Shown here piece by piece: positions 41,253-49,775 of a DNA stretch of 64,000 nucleotides; position 1 is the first letter of the stretch; each line of letters opens with the position of its first letter. The stretch comes from JAABTH01 sp964390725 (GTDB lineage: Bacteria; Bacillota; Dethiobacteria; DTU022): the NCBI GenBank assembly GCA_964390725.1, contig CAYMIW010000004.1:1-64000 (forward strand). Reading direction: 5' to 3'. The translations under genes were made by a program, and so were the position numbers. The notes under the pieces are model-generated. The model saw only the letters and a program-made list of their open reading frames with translations, was not told the origin of the DNA and ran no database searches.

Positions 41253-42818
41253 TTAGATTTGGCAACCAAAAGAGGTGCCGACAGCGATAGCAGCACGAAC
41301 CTGCTCGCTGTCCGGATCAACTCGCTTGGTGCCGTCAACTGCTATATCAAGGGGCACTGAATCAATTTTATTCCCCCTGAGACAGACCATTTCGTTAAAG
41401 CGTCCTTCGCGGAAAAGCTCCACCGCTTTTACACCAAAGCGTGTGGCCAGGATCCTGTCATAAGACGTTGGACTCCCGCCACGCTGGAGGTGTCCGAGGA
41501 CGGTAGCCCGACTTTCTATCGATGTTCTCTTTTCAATTTCTTCAGAGACAATCTGACCAATACCGCCCAAACGCCTGGTTCCACTTTTATCCTGGTAAAC
41601 CGGTTCCTCACCGGCAGGAAAAGCTCCTTCGGCAACTACGATGATACTAAACTTTTTCCCACGTTCCCGCCTCTGGTTGATTTTTTTAATAATATCGTCG
41701 TAGTTGAAGGGCAGTTCGGGAATGAGAATTATATCACCACCCCCAGCCATCCCGGCCTGGAGAGCAATCCAACCAGCATTACGGCCCATTACCTCCACAA
41801 CCATAGCCCGGTGATGCGATTCAGCCGTGGTGTGAATCTTGTCAATCGCTTCTGTAGCAGTAGTGACAGCAGAATCAAAACCAAAGGTAACATCTGTAGC
41901 GGGAAGATCGTTATCGATTGTTTTTGGTATACCGATAATAGGCAAACCTAGTTCACTGAAACGGTGGGCTAAAAATAGGCTGCCGTCACCGCCGATAACC
42001 ACAAGGCACTCAATAGCCCATTTACGGATATTTTCCAGGGCATCGGCTGAACGATCCTTACCGGTATTACGGTAATCTGAGCCTTCAGCTTTATAATCAA
42101 ACGGGTTATCCCGGTTTGAGGTTCCTAATATAGTCCCGCCCCGGTTGAGAATTCCAGACACTGCCCGGTCATTGATAATGGAAGCATCGTTTTCAACTAA
42201 CCCCTTGAAACCATTGTTAAAACCGACCACTTCCATGTCATAATTATACGTTGCCCCTTTTACAACCGCCCTGATCACAGCATTCAAACCCGGACAATCG
42301 CCACCACCTGTCAGAATACCAATTCTTCGCATCTGAACTGTACCCTGGTTGCTTTTGGTGGGCGATCTCTTTTCGTCTTTTATCTCCAGGGCATCACGGG
42401 CCAGCTGATCAGCACGATTATTATCAACATTGTTACTGTGCCCCTTTACCTTGATCCATTCAATACTATAATCCCTGCTCAAATCGATCAGTTTTTCCCA
42501 CAAATCACGGTTTTCAACAGGTTCACCCCGGGAATTGCGCCAGCCGTTTTTCAGCCAGCGTTCATACCAGCGCTGATTAAAGCAGTTTACCAGGTAAGCG
42601 CTGTCGCTGTGAAGCTTAACCCTGCAGCCCGGTGGAAGAAGTTTCAAAGCTTCAACTGCAGCCTGAAGCTCCATGCGCTGGTTGGTAGTGTCTCCTGCAG
42701 AGCCACTTATTTCCCTGGTTTCATCACTCTCTTTAATTACAGCACCCCAGCCGCCGGGACCGGGGTTGCCCGAACAGGCCCCATCAGTATAGATATGGTA
42801 ATCTACAGCATCCATCAT
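41253..42818 (-). CDS. Fused ribonuclease HI - 6-phosphofructokinase
   Basis: One uninterrupted 521-residue frame. Residues 1-145 are RNase HI with all four acidic residues (YTDGACSGNPG D12, QRMELQA E50, HSDSAYL D72, NNRADQLA D137), which cleaves RNA in RNA-DNA hybrids. After an 18-residue charged linker, residues 163-521 are a full phosphofructokinase (RIGILTGGGDCPGLN, GGDGSLF, PKTIDNDLPATD, MGRNAGW, LGHLQRGGSPTS). Gly in GGDGS predicts ATP use, while the Lys in PKTIDND is typical of group III/mixed PFKs. An internal ATG at 42332 could start PFK alone, but its SD is weak. The start overlaps the UPF0182 stop (TAATG). Enzymatic coupling of the two halves is not obvious. Confidence 0.88.
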   Translation of the reverse strand: MMDAVDYHIYTDGACSGNPGPGGWGAVIKESDETREISGSAGDTTNQRMELQAAVEALKLLPPGCRVKLHSDSAYLVNCFNQRWYERWLKNGWRNSRGEPVENRDLWEKLIDLSRDYSIEWIKVKGHSNNVDNNRADQLARDALEIKDEKRSPTKSNQGTVQMRRIGILTGGGDCPGLNAVIRAVVKGATYNYDMEVVGFNNGFKGLVENDASIINDRAVSGILNRGGTILGTSNRDNPFDYKAEGSDYRNTGKDRSADALENIRKWAIECLVVIGGDGSLFLAHRFSELGLPIIGIPKTIDNDLPATDVTFGFDSAVTTATEAIDKIHTTAESHHRAMVVEVMGRNAGWIALQAGMAGGGDIILIPELPFNYDDIIKKINQRRERGKKFSIIVVAEGAFPAGEEPVYQDKSGTRRLGGIGQIVSEEIEKRTSIESRATVLGHLQRGGSPTSYDRILATRFGVKAVELFREGRFNEMVCLRGNKIDSVPLDIAVDGTKRVDPDSEQVRAAIAVGTSFGCQI

Positions 42819-45583
42819 TATTCCTCCCCGGGAGTTTCTGGAGCCATACCGGCCAGATCATTAAGAATCTGCTCAAGTTCTTTCAGCAGTTCTCCATAAG
42901 CGGCCCAGTCTCCCGCCTGCTGGCTGGCAATTGCTTCTTCATACACTGACTGGGCCCTTGTAATCAGCTCTGCAATCTCCTGATCATCTATAATCACAGG
43001 TTGTTCGGGAACAATCACCTGATCATCGGGCAAATCAAGCGGTAGTTCATCATCTATATCGGGTGGCAGGGCTTCCATTTCACCAAAGATTCTGATCAGG
43101 GCTCTTTCCAGGGTGTCTTCCATTACCACCGTTTCTCCAAAAACTACTATAACCCTGGCCAGTTCGGGCAAGCCGCCGCTTTCGGCCTGGAGAAAGATTG
43201 GTTCTACATAAAGCAGGGAATTATTGATCGGCAGCACAAGCAGGTTACCGCGAATTACCCTTGAACCAGCCTGCCCCCAGAGGGTAAACTGCTCGGATAT
43301 TTCGGTGCTCTGGTCAATCCGGTTTTCGATTTGACGCGGCCCCAGGGTAACTCTTTCCTTGGGGAAGAGGAATACCTCCACATTACCGTAGTTAGGTTGG
43401 TCACAGCGAGCCACCATCCACGAAATCATGTTGTTACGTGAATCAGGAGTAAAGGGCAGGATCAGCACATATTCCGGTTCACTGTAACCGGGAAGCAGAA
43501 GAATGGTGTAATATGGTTCCATCTGCTGTTCCTGTCCGAAAGACTGTTCCAGGGGAATGGCCCAGAGGTCTTCACGGGTATAGAAAACATTAGGGTCTGT
43601 AATATGATAAAGGGTTAATACCTGGGCCTGGATATTAAAAAGATCTTCGGGATAACGCATATGGGCCATCAACCCCTGTGGCATCTCTTCGATAGGGCTG
43701 AAAAGCTCGGGGAATATTTTGTTGTAAGTCTGCACCAGGGGATCATCCGGATCAATAACATAGTATTCAACGGTTCCGTTATAGGCATCAATCACTACCT
43801 TGACCGAATTGCGAATGTAGTTAAAATTGCCATACGGGGCAGAGTAAGGATAACTGCCGGTAACCGTGTAGGCATCCTGGATCCAGAAAAGACGCCCATC
43901 GGAAACTACGATGTAGGGATCGCTGTCATACCTGAGGAAAGGAGCCAGTTTGCGCACACGCTCACTAATATTCCGGTCGAATAGAATTTTACTGTCACTG
44001 CTCAATTCATTGGAAATAAGTATCCGGTATTCGCCAAATTTAAGGGCAAGCAAAGCCCGGCGAAAAATTGATTGTAAAGGTATACCGGCTTCTCCATCAT
44101 AATATGTAAATTCATTTTCGTCACCGGCAGTAGCGTAGTGAAACTCTTGGGTGGCCGTATTGACGATAACATAATCGTTGGTTAGTTCACCAAAATAGAT
44201 GGAAGGGTTATCTAACTGCAAGTTGCCGCTGGGTGGTATATCGCCCAGGAAATAACGCGGCAAACCCTCGCTGGTCACCTCGTTAACAGGACTCATTGTA
44301 ACACCGTAACCATGAGTATACTGCAGGTTAAGGTTTACCCAGGTCTGGGCCTGATCGGCCAGCCTGCTTTTATCGAGCTCACGGGCTGCTACCATAACCT
44401 GGCGGTATTCGCCGTCAATGGTGTATCGATCGATATCAACATCATTAAAGCGATAGTATAATCTAATCGCCTGAAGTTCATTAAAAGTTGTTAACAGGGG
44501 CCTGTAATCCCAGAGACGGACATTATTGATCGTGCCCCGGTTTTCGCGCAGGTCATTCCAGTCGAGGGACTGGGCCGGGTCATAGCTGCGGTTGGAAAAC
44601 CGGTCCAACCCATAGGCTTCGCGTGTATATTGAATGTTATGAGCGAGGTATTCCCGTTCATAGTTAAATTCGCTCGGCTCAACAACAAAACTCTGGATCA
44701 GGGCCGGATATGCCCAGCCACCTAATAAAGATACCCCGATCAAGGCAAGAACACCATAAATGAACAGGCGGTACCTGCGTAAAAAAATGTTAGCCACAAA
44801 GACCAGGGTTATAACAATGGCAAGAATCATCAAAACCATCAACACGGGGTAGTTAGCGCTCATGTCGGTATAACCGGCTCCAAAAACCACTCCTCGCTCG
44901 GAAAGAACCAGCTCGAGCTGTTGCAGGCGATAATCCCAGGCCTTTAAACCAAAAATAAGGGCAAATAGTACAGCCATGTGACTAACACCCCTGGAAGGAG
45001 GCAATATCCATCCCTGTTTGCCACGTGCGGGTGGATTGAGGATGATATAGATTAATCCGACAACCGCCAGGGTAACTACCAGGGCCATCATTAGAAAGCT
45101 ATAGAGAAAACGGTAGAACGGCAACCTGAAAACATAAAATGAAATATCGGCTCCAAAGGCCGGATCACTAATTCCGAAAGGTACATGATTGAAAAATTCC
45201 AGCGTTTCCATCCAGTAGCTGCCGGCATAGCCTGATAAAAAGTAGGCCAAAATTGCTGCAACTGCCGTGAAGTAGATAGTAAGACGCCGTGGAGTCAGTA
45301 AACGCATAAACCCCCCGGCCATCAGTTTCTCCCTCAGGGCAAGGTTTGGAAATGTTAGAATGTAGCGCTTTGTAAAAAGCAGGTTGACAAAAATGAATAT
45401 AAATAGAAGCAGCAGGGCTCCCACCCTCATGCCCAGCCTGGTCAGGTGCTGGGTCCAAAAAACCCCGGATGCATCAAGATCCTGAAACCAGAGCAAATCG
45501 AGATAGAGGTTAGTGACACTCATAACCAGGGACCCGATAATAACCACGGCTATTATAATAAAAATAAATCGATTGTTTCGCAT
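42818..45583 (-). CDS. UPF0182 family membrane protein
   Basis: A 921-residue integral membrane protein with about seven N-terminal transmembrane segments (to about residue 300) and a large outward-facing domain containing RYYYRFNDVDIDRY-like, NPSIYFGELTNDYVIV and YDSDPYIVVSDGRLFWIQDAYT, all typical of UPF0182. The C-terminal 100 residues are acidic and helical. The function of the family is unknown. The ATG follows CGGAGGGG. It shares a promoter with the downstream RNase HI-PFK fusion, to which it overlaps by one base. Confidence 0.9.
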   Translation of the reverse strand: MRNNRFIFIIIAVVIIGSLVMSVTNLYLDLLWFQDLDASGVFWTQHLTRLGMRVGALLLLFIFIFVNLLFTKRYILTFPNLALREKLMAGGFMRLLTPRRLTIYFTAVAAILAYFLSGYAGSYWMETLEFFNHVPFGISDPAFGADISFYVFRLPFYRFLYSFLMMALVVTLAVVGLIYIILNPPARGKQGWILPPSRGVSHMAVLFALIFGLKAWDYRLQQLELVLSERGVVFGAGYTDMSANYPVLMVLMILAIVITLVFVANIFLRRYRLFIYGVLALIGVSLLGGWAYPALIQSFVVEPSEFNYEREYLAHNIQYTREAYGLDRFSNRSYDPAQSLDWNDLRENRGTINNVRLWDYRPLLTTFNELQAIRLYYRFNDVDIDRYTIDGEYRQVMVAARELDKSRLADQAQTWVNLNLQYTHGYGVTMSPVNEVTSEGLPRYFLGDIPPSGNLQLDNPSIYFGELTNDYVIVNTATQEFHYATAGDENEFTYYDGEAGIPLQSIFRRALLALKFGEYRILISNELSSDSKILFDRNISERVRKLAPFLRYDSDPYIVVSDGRLFWIQDAYTVTGSYPYSAPYGNFNYIRNSVKVVIDAYNGTVEYYVIDPDDPLVQTYNKIFPELFSPIEEMPQGLMAHMRYPEDLFNIQAQVLTLYHITDPNVFYTREDLWAIPLEQSFGQEQQMEPYYTILLLPGYSEPEYVLILPFTPDSRNNMISWMVARCDQPNYGNVEVFLFPKERVTLGPRQIENRIDQSTEISEQFTLWGQAGSRVIRGNLLVLPINNSLLYVEPIFLQAESGGLPELARVIVVFGETVVMEDTLERALIRIFGEMEALPPDIDDELPLDLPDDQVIVPEQPVIIDDQEIAELITRAQSVYEEAIASQQAGDWAAYGELLKELEQILNDLAGMAPETPGEE

Positions 45584-45607
45584 ATTTATCCCCTCCGAAA
45601 AACAAAT

Positions 45608-45624
45608 ACCGGTGCAGCACCGGT
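45608..45624. repeat. Palindromic hairpin in the UPF0182 leader
   Basis: ACCGGTGCAGCACCGGT is a perfect 8-bp inverted repeat with one central base. On the minus strand ATTTGTTTTT follows shortly after, so it may be a weak attenuator just ahead of the SD. Confidence 0.5.
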
Positions 45625-45642
45625 TAATAATAACATTAATTA

Positions 45643-45672
45643 ATTTTAGCTTATATTAATCACAGTTGTCAA
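45643..45672 (-). promoter_or_regulatory. Predicted promoter of the UPF0182 - RNase HI-PFK operon
   Basis: -35 TTGACA (45667-45672), 18-bp spacer, -10 TAAAAT (45643-45648) on the minus strand. Confidence 0.65.
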
Positions 45673-45705
45673 AAAACCTTTTAAGCTAATACCGGGACAT
45701 CTGTT

Positions 45706-46353
45706 TCAGCTGCCTGTAATTGCCGGGCCGGAGGAGGTTCCGATGCGGGTAGCGCCTGCTTCTATCATCTGCCTGGCCGCTTCGGCTGTGCGAACACCTC
45801 CCGAAGCTTTAACACCAATATCAGGGCCGACGGTCTCCCTCATCAGCTTAACATCGTCTACCGTAGCCCCACCATGCCCGAAGCCGGTTGAAGTTTTTAC
45901 AAAACTGGCCCCTGCCTCACAGGCTAACTTGCAGGCCAGACGTTTCTGCTCATTATTAAGGAGACCGGTTTCAATGATAACCTTAACCGGGGCGCCTGCT
46001 GCTGCCCGAACTACGGCAGCGATATCTTTAATAACATAATCCCGATCGTTATTGATCAAAGCCCCGATATGTATTACCATATCAACTTCAGCAGCACCGT
46101 TCTTAACCGCCTCACCGGCCTCAAACGCTTTGGCGGCAGTGGTTGAAGCCCCAAGAGGAAAACCAACAACCGAGCATACTTTAACCCCGATTCCTTCAAG
46201 TTCTTTGTAAGCGGTCTGAACGTATGATGAGTTAATACAAACAGCATAAAACCCGTATTTAGCTGCCTCCCTGCACAGAGACTTAATCTCTTCTTCCGAT
46301 GCTTCAGGCTTTAACAGGGTATGGTCGATATAAGCGGCCAACGATTCAGGCAT
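45706..46353 (-). CDS. deoC: Deoxyribose-phosphate aldolase
   Basis: It splits 2-deoxyribose 5-phosphate into glyceraldehyde 3-phosphate and acetaldehyde. The IDHTLLKPEA start, VEVDMVIHIGAL-like strand (AAEVDMVIHIG), KVIIETGLL, FVKTSTGFGHGGAT and the Schiff-base lysine in GVKASGGVRT are present. The 215 residues are typical. The ATG at 46353 is chosen for its spacing to AAAGGA; an ATG three codons earlier is too close. It is the last gene of the nucleoside uptake and breakdown operon and uses the product formed after pyrimidine-nucleoside phosphorylase and a phosphopentomutase (not in the window). Confidence 0.95.
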   Translation of the reverse strand: MPESLAAYIDHTLLKPEASEEEIKSLCREAAKYGFYAVCINSSYVQTAYKELEGIGVKVCSVVGFPLGASTTAAKAFEAGEAVKNGAAEVDMVIHIGALINNDRDYVIKDIAAVVRAAAGAPVKVIIETGLLNNEQKRLACKLACEAGASFVKTSTGFGHGGATVDDVKLMRETVGPDIGVKASGGVRTAEAARQMIEAGATRIGTSSGPAITGS

Positions 46354-46374
46354 GTAAATCATCCTTTCCTGTAT

Positions 46375-47688
46375 TTATTCAACTACACCGTGAACAAGTT
46401 CCGGCTTATCAACCGCCTTGTCGTGAAACACGTAAGCAGACAAAATCATCTCCTCCACGGTCTCCACCAGTTCAGGAGGGGCATTATCTGCGGCATGGAT
46501 AACTACCAAGGTTTCGCCGCTTATGACCTTGTCACCAATTTTTTTCTCAATAACAAGCCCGACAGCAGGGTCAATCAGCGAATCTTTTTTTTCACGACCG
46601 GCTCCAAGAGTCATTGCTGCCAAACCGATTATTTCGGCTTTGATTCGCCTGACAAAGCCTGCCCGGGTGGATTTAACCTTAACCTTATTATTTACACGGG
46701 GCAGCAGAGACAGGTTATCAACTACACTACTGTCACCATGCTGGTTATTTATAAGTTCTTTAAATTTCGCTGCTGCAGCACCTGTTTTAATCGTTTCCAG
46801 AAGCAGTGCCCGGCCGGTTTCGGGGTCGGGACTTACCCCGGCCAGGGTCAGCATCCAACTGCCTAAAACAAGACATAACTCGAGCAGATCTTCCGGACCT
46901 TCACCATGCAGGGTTTGAACAGCTTCTTCAATTTCCAGGGCATTACCGACTGCCCTCCCCAGGGGTTGATCCATATTTGTAACAACCGCCACGGTTTTCT
47001 TAGAAGCGCCCTGTCCGATTGAGACCATGGTCCGGGCCAGTTCAAAAGCATCCTCTTGCTTTTTAAGAAATGCTCCGTCACCTGCTTTTACATCCAAAAC
47101 AAGGGCATCTGCACCTGCTGCCAGCTTTTTGCTCATCACGCTGGCGGCAATCAACGGCATACTGTCTACAGTGGCGGTAACATCGCGCAGGGCATAAAGG
47201 AGTTTGTCGGCAGGGACAAGATTTTCAGTTTGACCGGCTACGGCGACACCAATATCTTTAACGGCGCTGATCAACTCGGGAACTGTCATATCGCTGCAAA
47301 ACCCCGGTATCGATTCAAGTTTGTCAAGGGTGCCTCCCGTATGCCCCAGGCCGCGCCCCGAAAGTTTGGCTACCGGCGCTCCGGCCGCTGCAACAAGGGG
47401 AGCGAGAACCAGGGTAGTGGTGTCTCCCACTCCCCCGGTACTGTGTTTATCGACTTTAATTCCCGGAATAGCATCAAGTGCTATTGTTTCACCTGAATTG
47501 ATCATCGCTTTAGTCAGGTAAAGCGTTTCTTCTTCATTCATGCCTCTGAAATAGATGGCCATGGCCAGGGCAGAAAGCTGGTAATCTGGAATGCTGCCTT
47601 CGACATAGCCTTTGATCAGATGGTCTATTTCATGTTCTGACAATGCATGACCGTTACGCTTCTTAAGGATTAGGTCATAAACTCGCAA
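46375..47688 (-). CDS. pdp: Pyrimidine-nucleoside phosphorylase
   Basis: It phosphorolyses uridine, deoxyuridine and thymidine to base and (deoxy)ribose 1-phosphate. The family signature SGRGLGHTGGTLDKLESIPGF is clear, with VDKHSTGGVGDTTTLVLAPL (phosphate binding), SVMSKKLAAGADALVLDVK and a C-terminal lobe ending with the biotinyl-like hammerhead. The 437 residues are usual for the Firmicutes Pdp/DeoA group. The start is TTG with GGTGG upstream. It lies between the transporter genes and deoC, fitting import and salvage of nucleosides. Confidence 0.94.
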   Translation of the reverse strand: MRVYDLILKKRNGHALSEHEIDHLIKGYVEGSIPDYQLSALAMAIYFRGMNEEETLYLTKAMINSGETIALDAIPGIKVDKHSTGGVGDTTTLVLAPLVAAAGAPVAKLSGRGLGHTGGTLDKLESIPGFCSDMTVPELISAVKDIGVAVAGQTENLVPADKLLYALRDVTATVDSMPLIAASVMSKKLAAGADALVLDVKAGDGAFLKKQEDAFELARTMVSIGQGASKKTVAVVTNMDQPLGRAVGNALEIEEAVQTLHGEGPEDLLELCLVLGSWMLTLAGVSPDPETGRALLLETIKTGAAAAKFKELINNQHGDSSVVDNLSLLPRVNNKVKVKSTRAGFVRRIKAEIIGLAAMTLGAGREKKDSLIDPAVGLVIEKKIGDKVISGETLVVIHAADNAPPELVETVEEMILSAYVFHDKAVDKPELVHGVVE

Positions 47689-47712
47689 ATGAACACCACC
47701 CGGTTTCTATTT

Positions 47713-48660
47713 TTAACGCTTGCCTTTATCATATGGTTCTCCCGCAGCTTTCGGCGCCTGCGATGACTTGGATGACAGGACCAGGGCAATCAGGGTAACC
47801 ACGTAAGGAAATGCCTTCAGATAGATGCCCGGAATCTGGGCCAGCACGGGAATTACCTGGGATACATTGGCTATAGTACTGGCAAAACCAAAGAAAAAGG
47901 TGGCTGCCAGGATACCCCAGGGCTTCCACTGACCGAAAATCAACGCTGCCAGGGCCAGGAAACCGAGGCCTGCGGCGGTTCCGTTATATTCCCCGGAAAG
48001 AGTAACAATAAAAATTGCCCCCCCAAGCCCGGCACAGCCTCCCGATATAATTACGGCCAGGTAACGCATCAGGTATACATTTACACCAGCCGAATCAGCA
48101 GCGTGGGGATGCTCCCCGCAAGCCCTTAAACGCAGACCAAAGCGGGTTTTAAAGAGTACAAATGTAGATACAGCCAGAATCAGGAGAACCAACCAGGTTG
48201 TTGCATAGGTATGAGTAAAAAAGAGTCTGCCCAGCACGGGAATATCAGAGAGAACCGGTATGGTTAACCTGCTCATGCCGCGAATAATCTGGACATTACC
48301 GCTGCCCGTAAAAAACCGGGCCAGGTATACGGTAACCGCGCTGGCAATCATGTTAATAGCAATCCCACTGATTACCTGGTCGGCATTTAGAGTTACACAG
48401 GCAAAAGCATGCAGCACGGCAAAGAGAGCGCCAAATACTGTGGCGGCAAGCAGGCCGTACCAAACTGCCATCCCGGGAGAAGCAGACTCTACCTGGGATA
48501 TTGTGTAGGCACCGACAAACATTCCCATTAACATCAGGCCTTCCAGGCCAATGTTAACCACACCGCTGCGCTCGGAGTACAATCCACCGAGAGAAGTGAT
48601 CAGGAGGGGAATTGTAAAAGCAATGGCATAGGGGAAGATTTGATAAACCAGGTCAATCAT
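47713..48660 (-). CDS. Nucleoside ABC transporter permease (NupQ/YufQ type)
   Basis: A 315-residue BPD_transp_2 family permease with about nine hydrophobic segments. RSGVVNIGLEGLMLMGMFVGAY, VISGIAINMIASAVTVYLARF and GLRLRACGEHPHAADSAGVNV (the EAA-like coupling loop) are typical. It pairs with the permease encoded just upstream (its ATG overlaps that stop by one base) in a BMP-dependent purine or general nucleoside importer. Confidence 0.9.
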   Translation of the reverse strand: MIDLVYQIFPYAIAFTIPLLITSLGGLYSERSGVVNIGLEGLMLMGMFVGAYTISQVESASPGMAVWYGLLAATVFGALFAVLHAFACVTLNADQVISGIAINMIASAVTVYLARFFTGSGNVQIIRGMSRLTIPVLSDIPVLGRLFFTHTYATTWLVLLILAVSTFVLFKTRFGLRLRACGEHPHAADSAGVNVYLMRYLAVIISGGCAGLGGAIFIVTLSGEYNGTAAGLGFLALAALIFGQWKPWGILAATFFFGFASTIANVSQVIPVLAQIPGIYLKAFPYVVTLIALVLSSKSSQAPKAAGEPYDKGKR

Positions 48661-49775
48661 TACTTCTCACCCCCTGCTTCTGCCTCAAGTTTTTCAACTT
48701 TACCTTTTCTGAATAAAGCTTTCGGTTTAATCTTTTTCAGTTTATCCCAGTTTCTTTCAATCAGAACGCTGGTTGCAGCAAAATAGATAATGGTGGCAAT
48801 AATCGTATCGGCAATTTCAGGCGGTATGGCAGTCATGGCATTCATAAAACCTTTTCCGGTATGCAGCAGACCAAAAAACAGCGCTGCCGCAAAAACCCCC
48901 CAGGGTGAGTTAGCACCAAGCAGTGCTACTGCTATACCATCAAAACCCTGGGCCGGCAAAACACCGATCTGCATATTCGAGGCAAAGCCAACATAAAAAG
49001 TTGCTCCACCCAGGCCGGCCAGGGCACCGGCAATGGCCATGGAGAGCATTATATTGCGGTTGACATTTATCCCGGCTGCCCGGGCTGCGTCACGGTTGTA
49101 ACCGACAGCCTTCAATTCATAACCGAGAGTGGTCCTTTCCAGGATAAAAGCAGAAATAAGAACAAATATTACTGCCAGCACTATACCCAGGTTAATGTAA
49201 GACCCGCTGAAGAGCGATGTGAGCCAGGGAACCTTTAAAGAGGCCGCTTCGGGTATACGCTGTGATTCAGTTTCAAGAAACGGACCTTTAAAATACCACG
49301 GCACAATATAAAAAACAGTCCAGTAGGCAATCCAGTTCATCATAATCGTTGCGACAACCTCATGGACGTTGAAACGGGCCTTGAGAAAACCGGGAAGCGC
49401 TGCCCAGAGTGCTCCACCCAGTAAAGAGGCAAGAATAATTGCAGTTAGCAGCAGCGGTTTAGGCCAGGCAAAGGTCAGGCCGATCGCCGTGGCGCATAAA
49501 CCGCCAATCAACATCTGGCCGGCCCCACCAATATTAAACAACCCCGTTCTGAAAGCAAAGGCTACAGAAAGACCGGCAAATATAAGCGGCGTAGCTGTAG
49601 CCAGGGTATTGCCAATCCGTTCAATATTCATCACTCCGCCCCGCAAAAGATAATAAAATCCTTCAAAAGGATTATTACCGGTGGCAATCATTAAGCCTGC
49701 ACCGGCCACCAGGCCGAGTATAACGGCAAAGAGTGACATAAAAAAATCTTTTCTGACCCTGACTTTTGTTTTCAA
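48660..49775 (-). CDS. Nucleoside ABC transporter permease (NupP/YufP type)
   Basis: A 371-residue permease of the same family. GLSVAFAFRTGLFNIGGAGQMLIGG, VHEVVATIMMNWIAYW and LGYELKAVGYNRDAARAAGINV (coupling loop) mark it as the NupP-like partner. The C-terminal tail is basic and cytoplasmic. The start overlaps the end of the ATPase gene by 4 bp, and its stop overlaps the start of the second permease. Confidence 0.9.
   Translation of the reverse strand: MKTKVRVRKDFFMSLFAVILGLVAGAGLMIATGNNPFEGFYYLLRGGVMNIERIGNTLATATPLIFAGLSVAFAFRTGLFNIGGAGQMLIGGLCATAIGLTFAWPKPLLLTAIILASLLGGALWAALPGFLKARFNVHEVVATIMMNWIAYWTVFYIVPWYFKGPFLETESQRIPEAASLKVPWLTSLFSGSYINLGIVLAVIFVLISAFILERTTLGYELKAVGYNRDAARAAGINVNRNIMLSMAIAGALAGLGGATFYVGFASNMQIGVLPAQGFDGIAVALLGANSPWGVFAAALFFGLLHTGKGFMNAMTAIPPEIADTIIATIIYFAATSVLIERNWDKLKKIKPKALFRKGKVEKLEAEAGGEK

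Noticed and set aside
42320..42340. A frameshift or missed stop between RNase HI and PFK
   Set aside because: The frame is open and the linker is a normal charged sequence; the internal ATG has only a weak SD.
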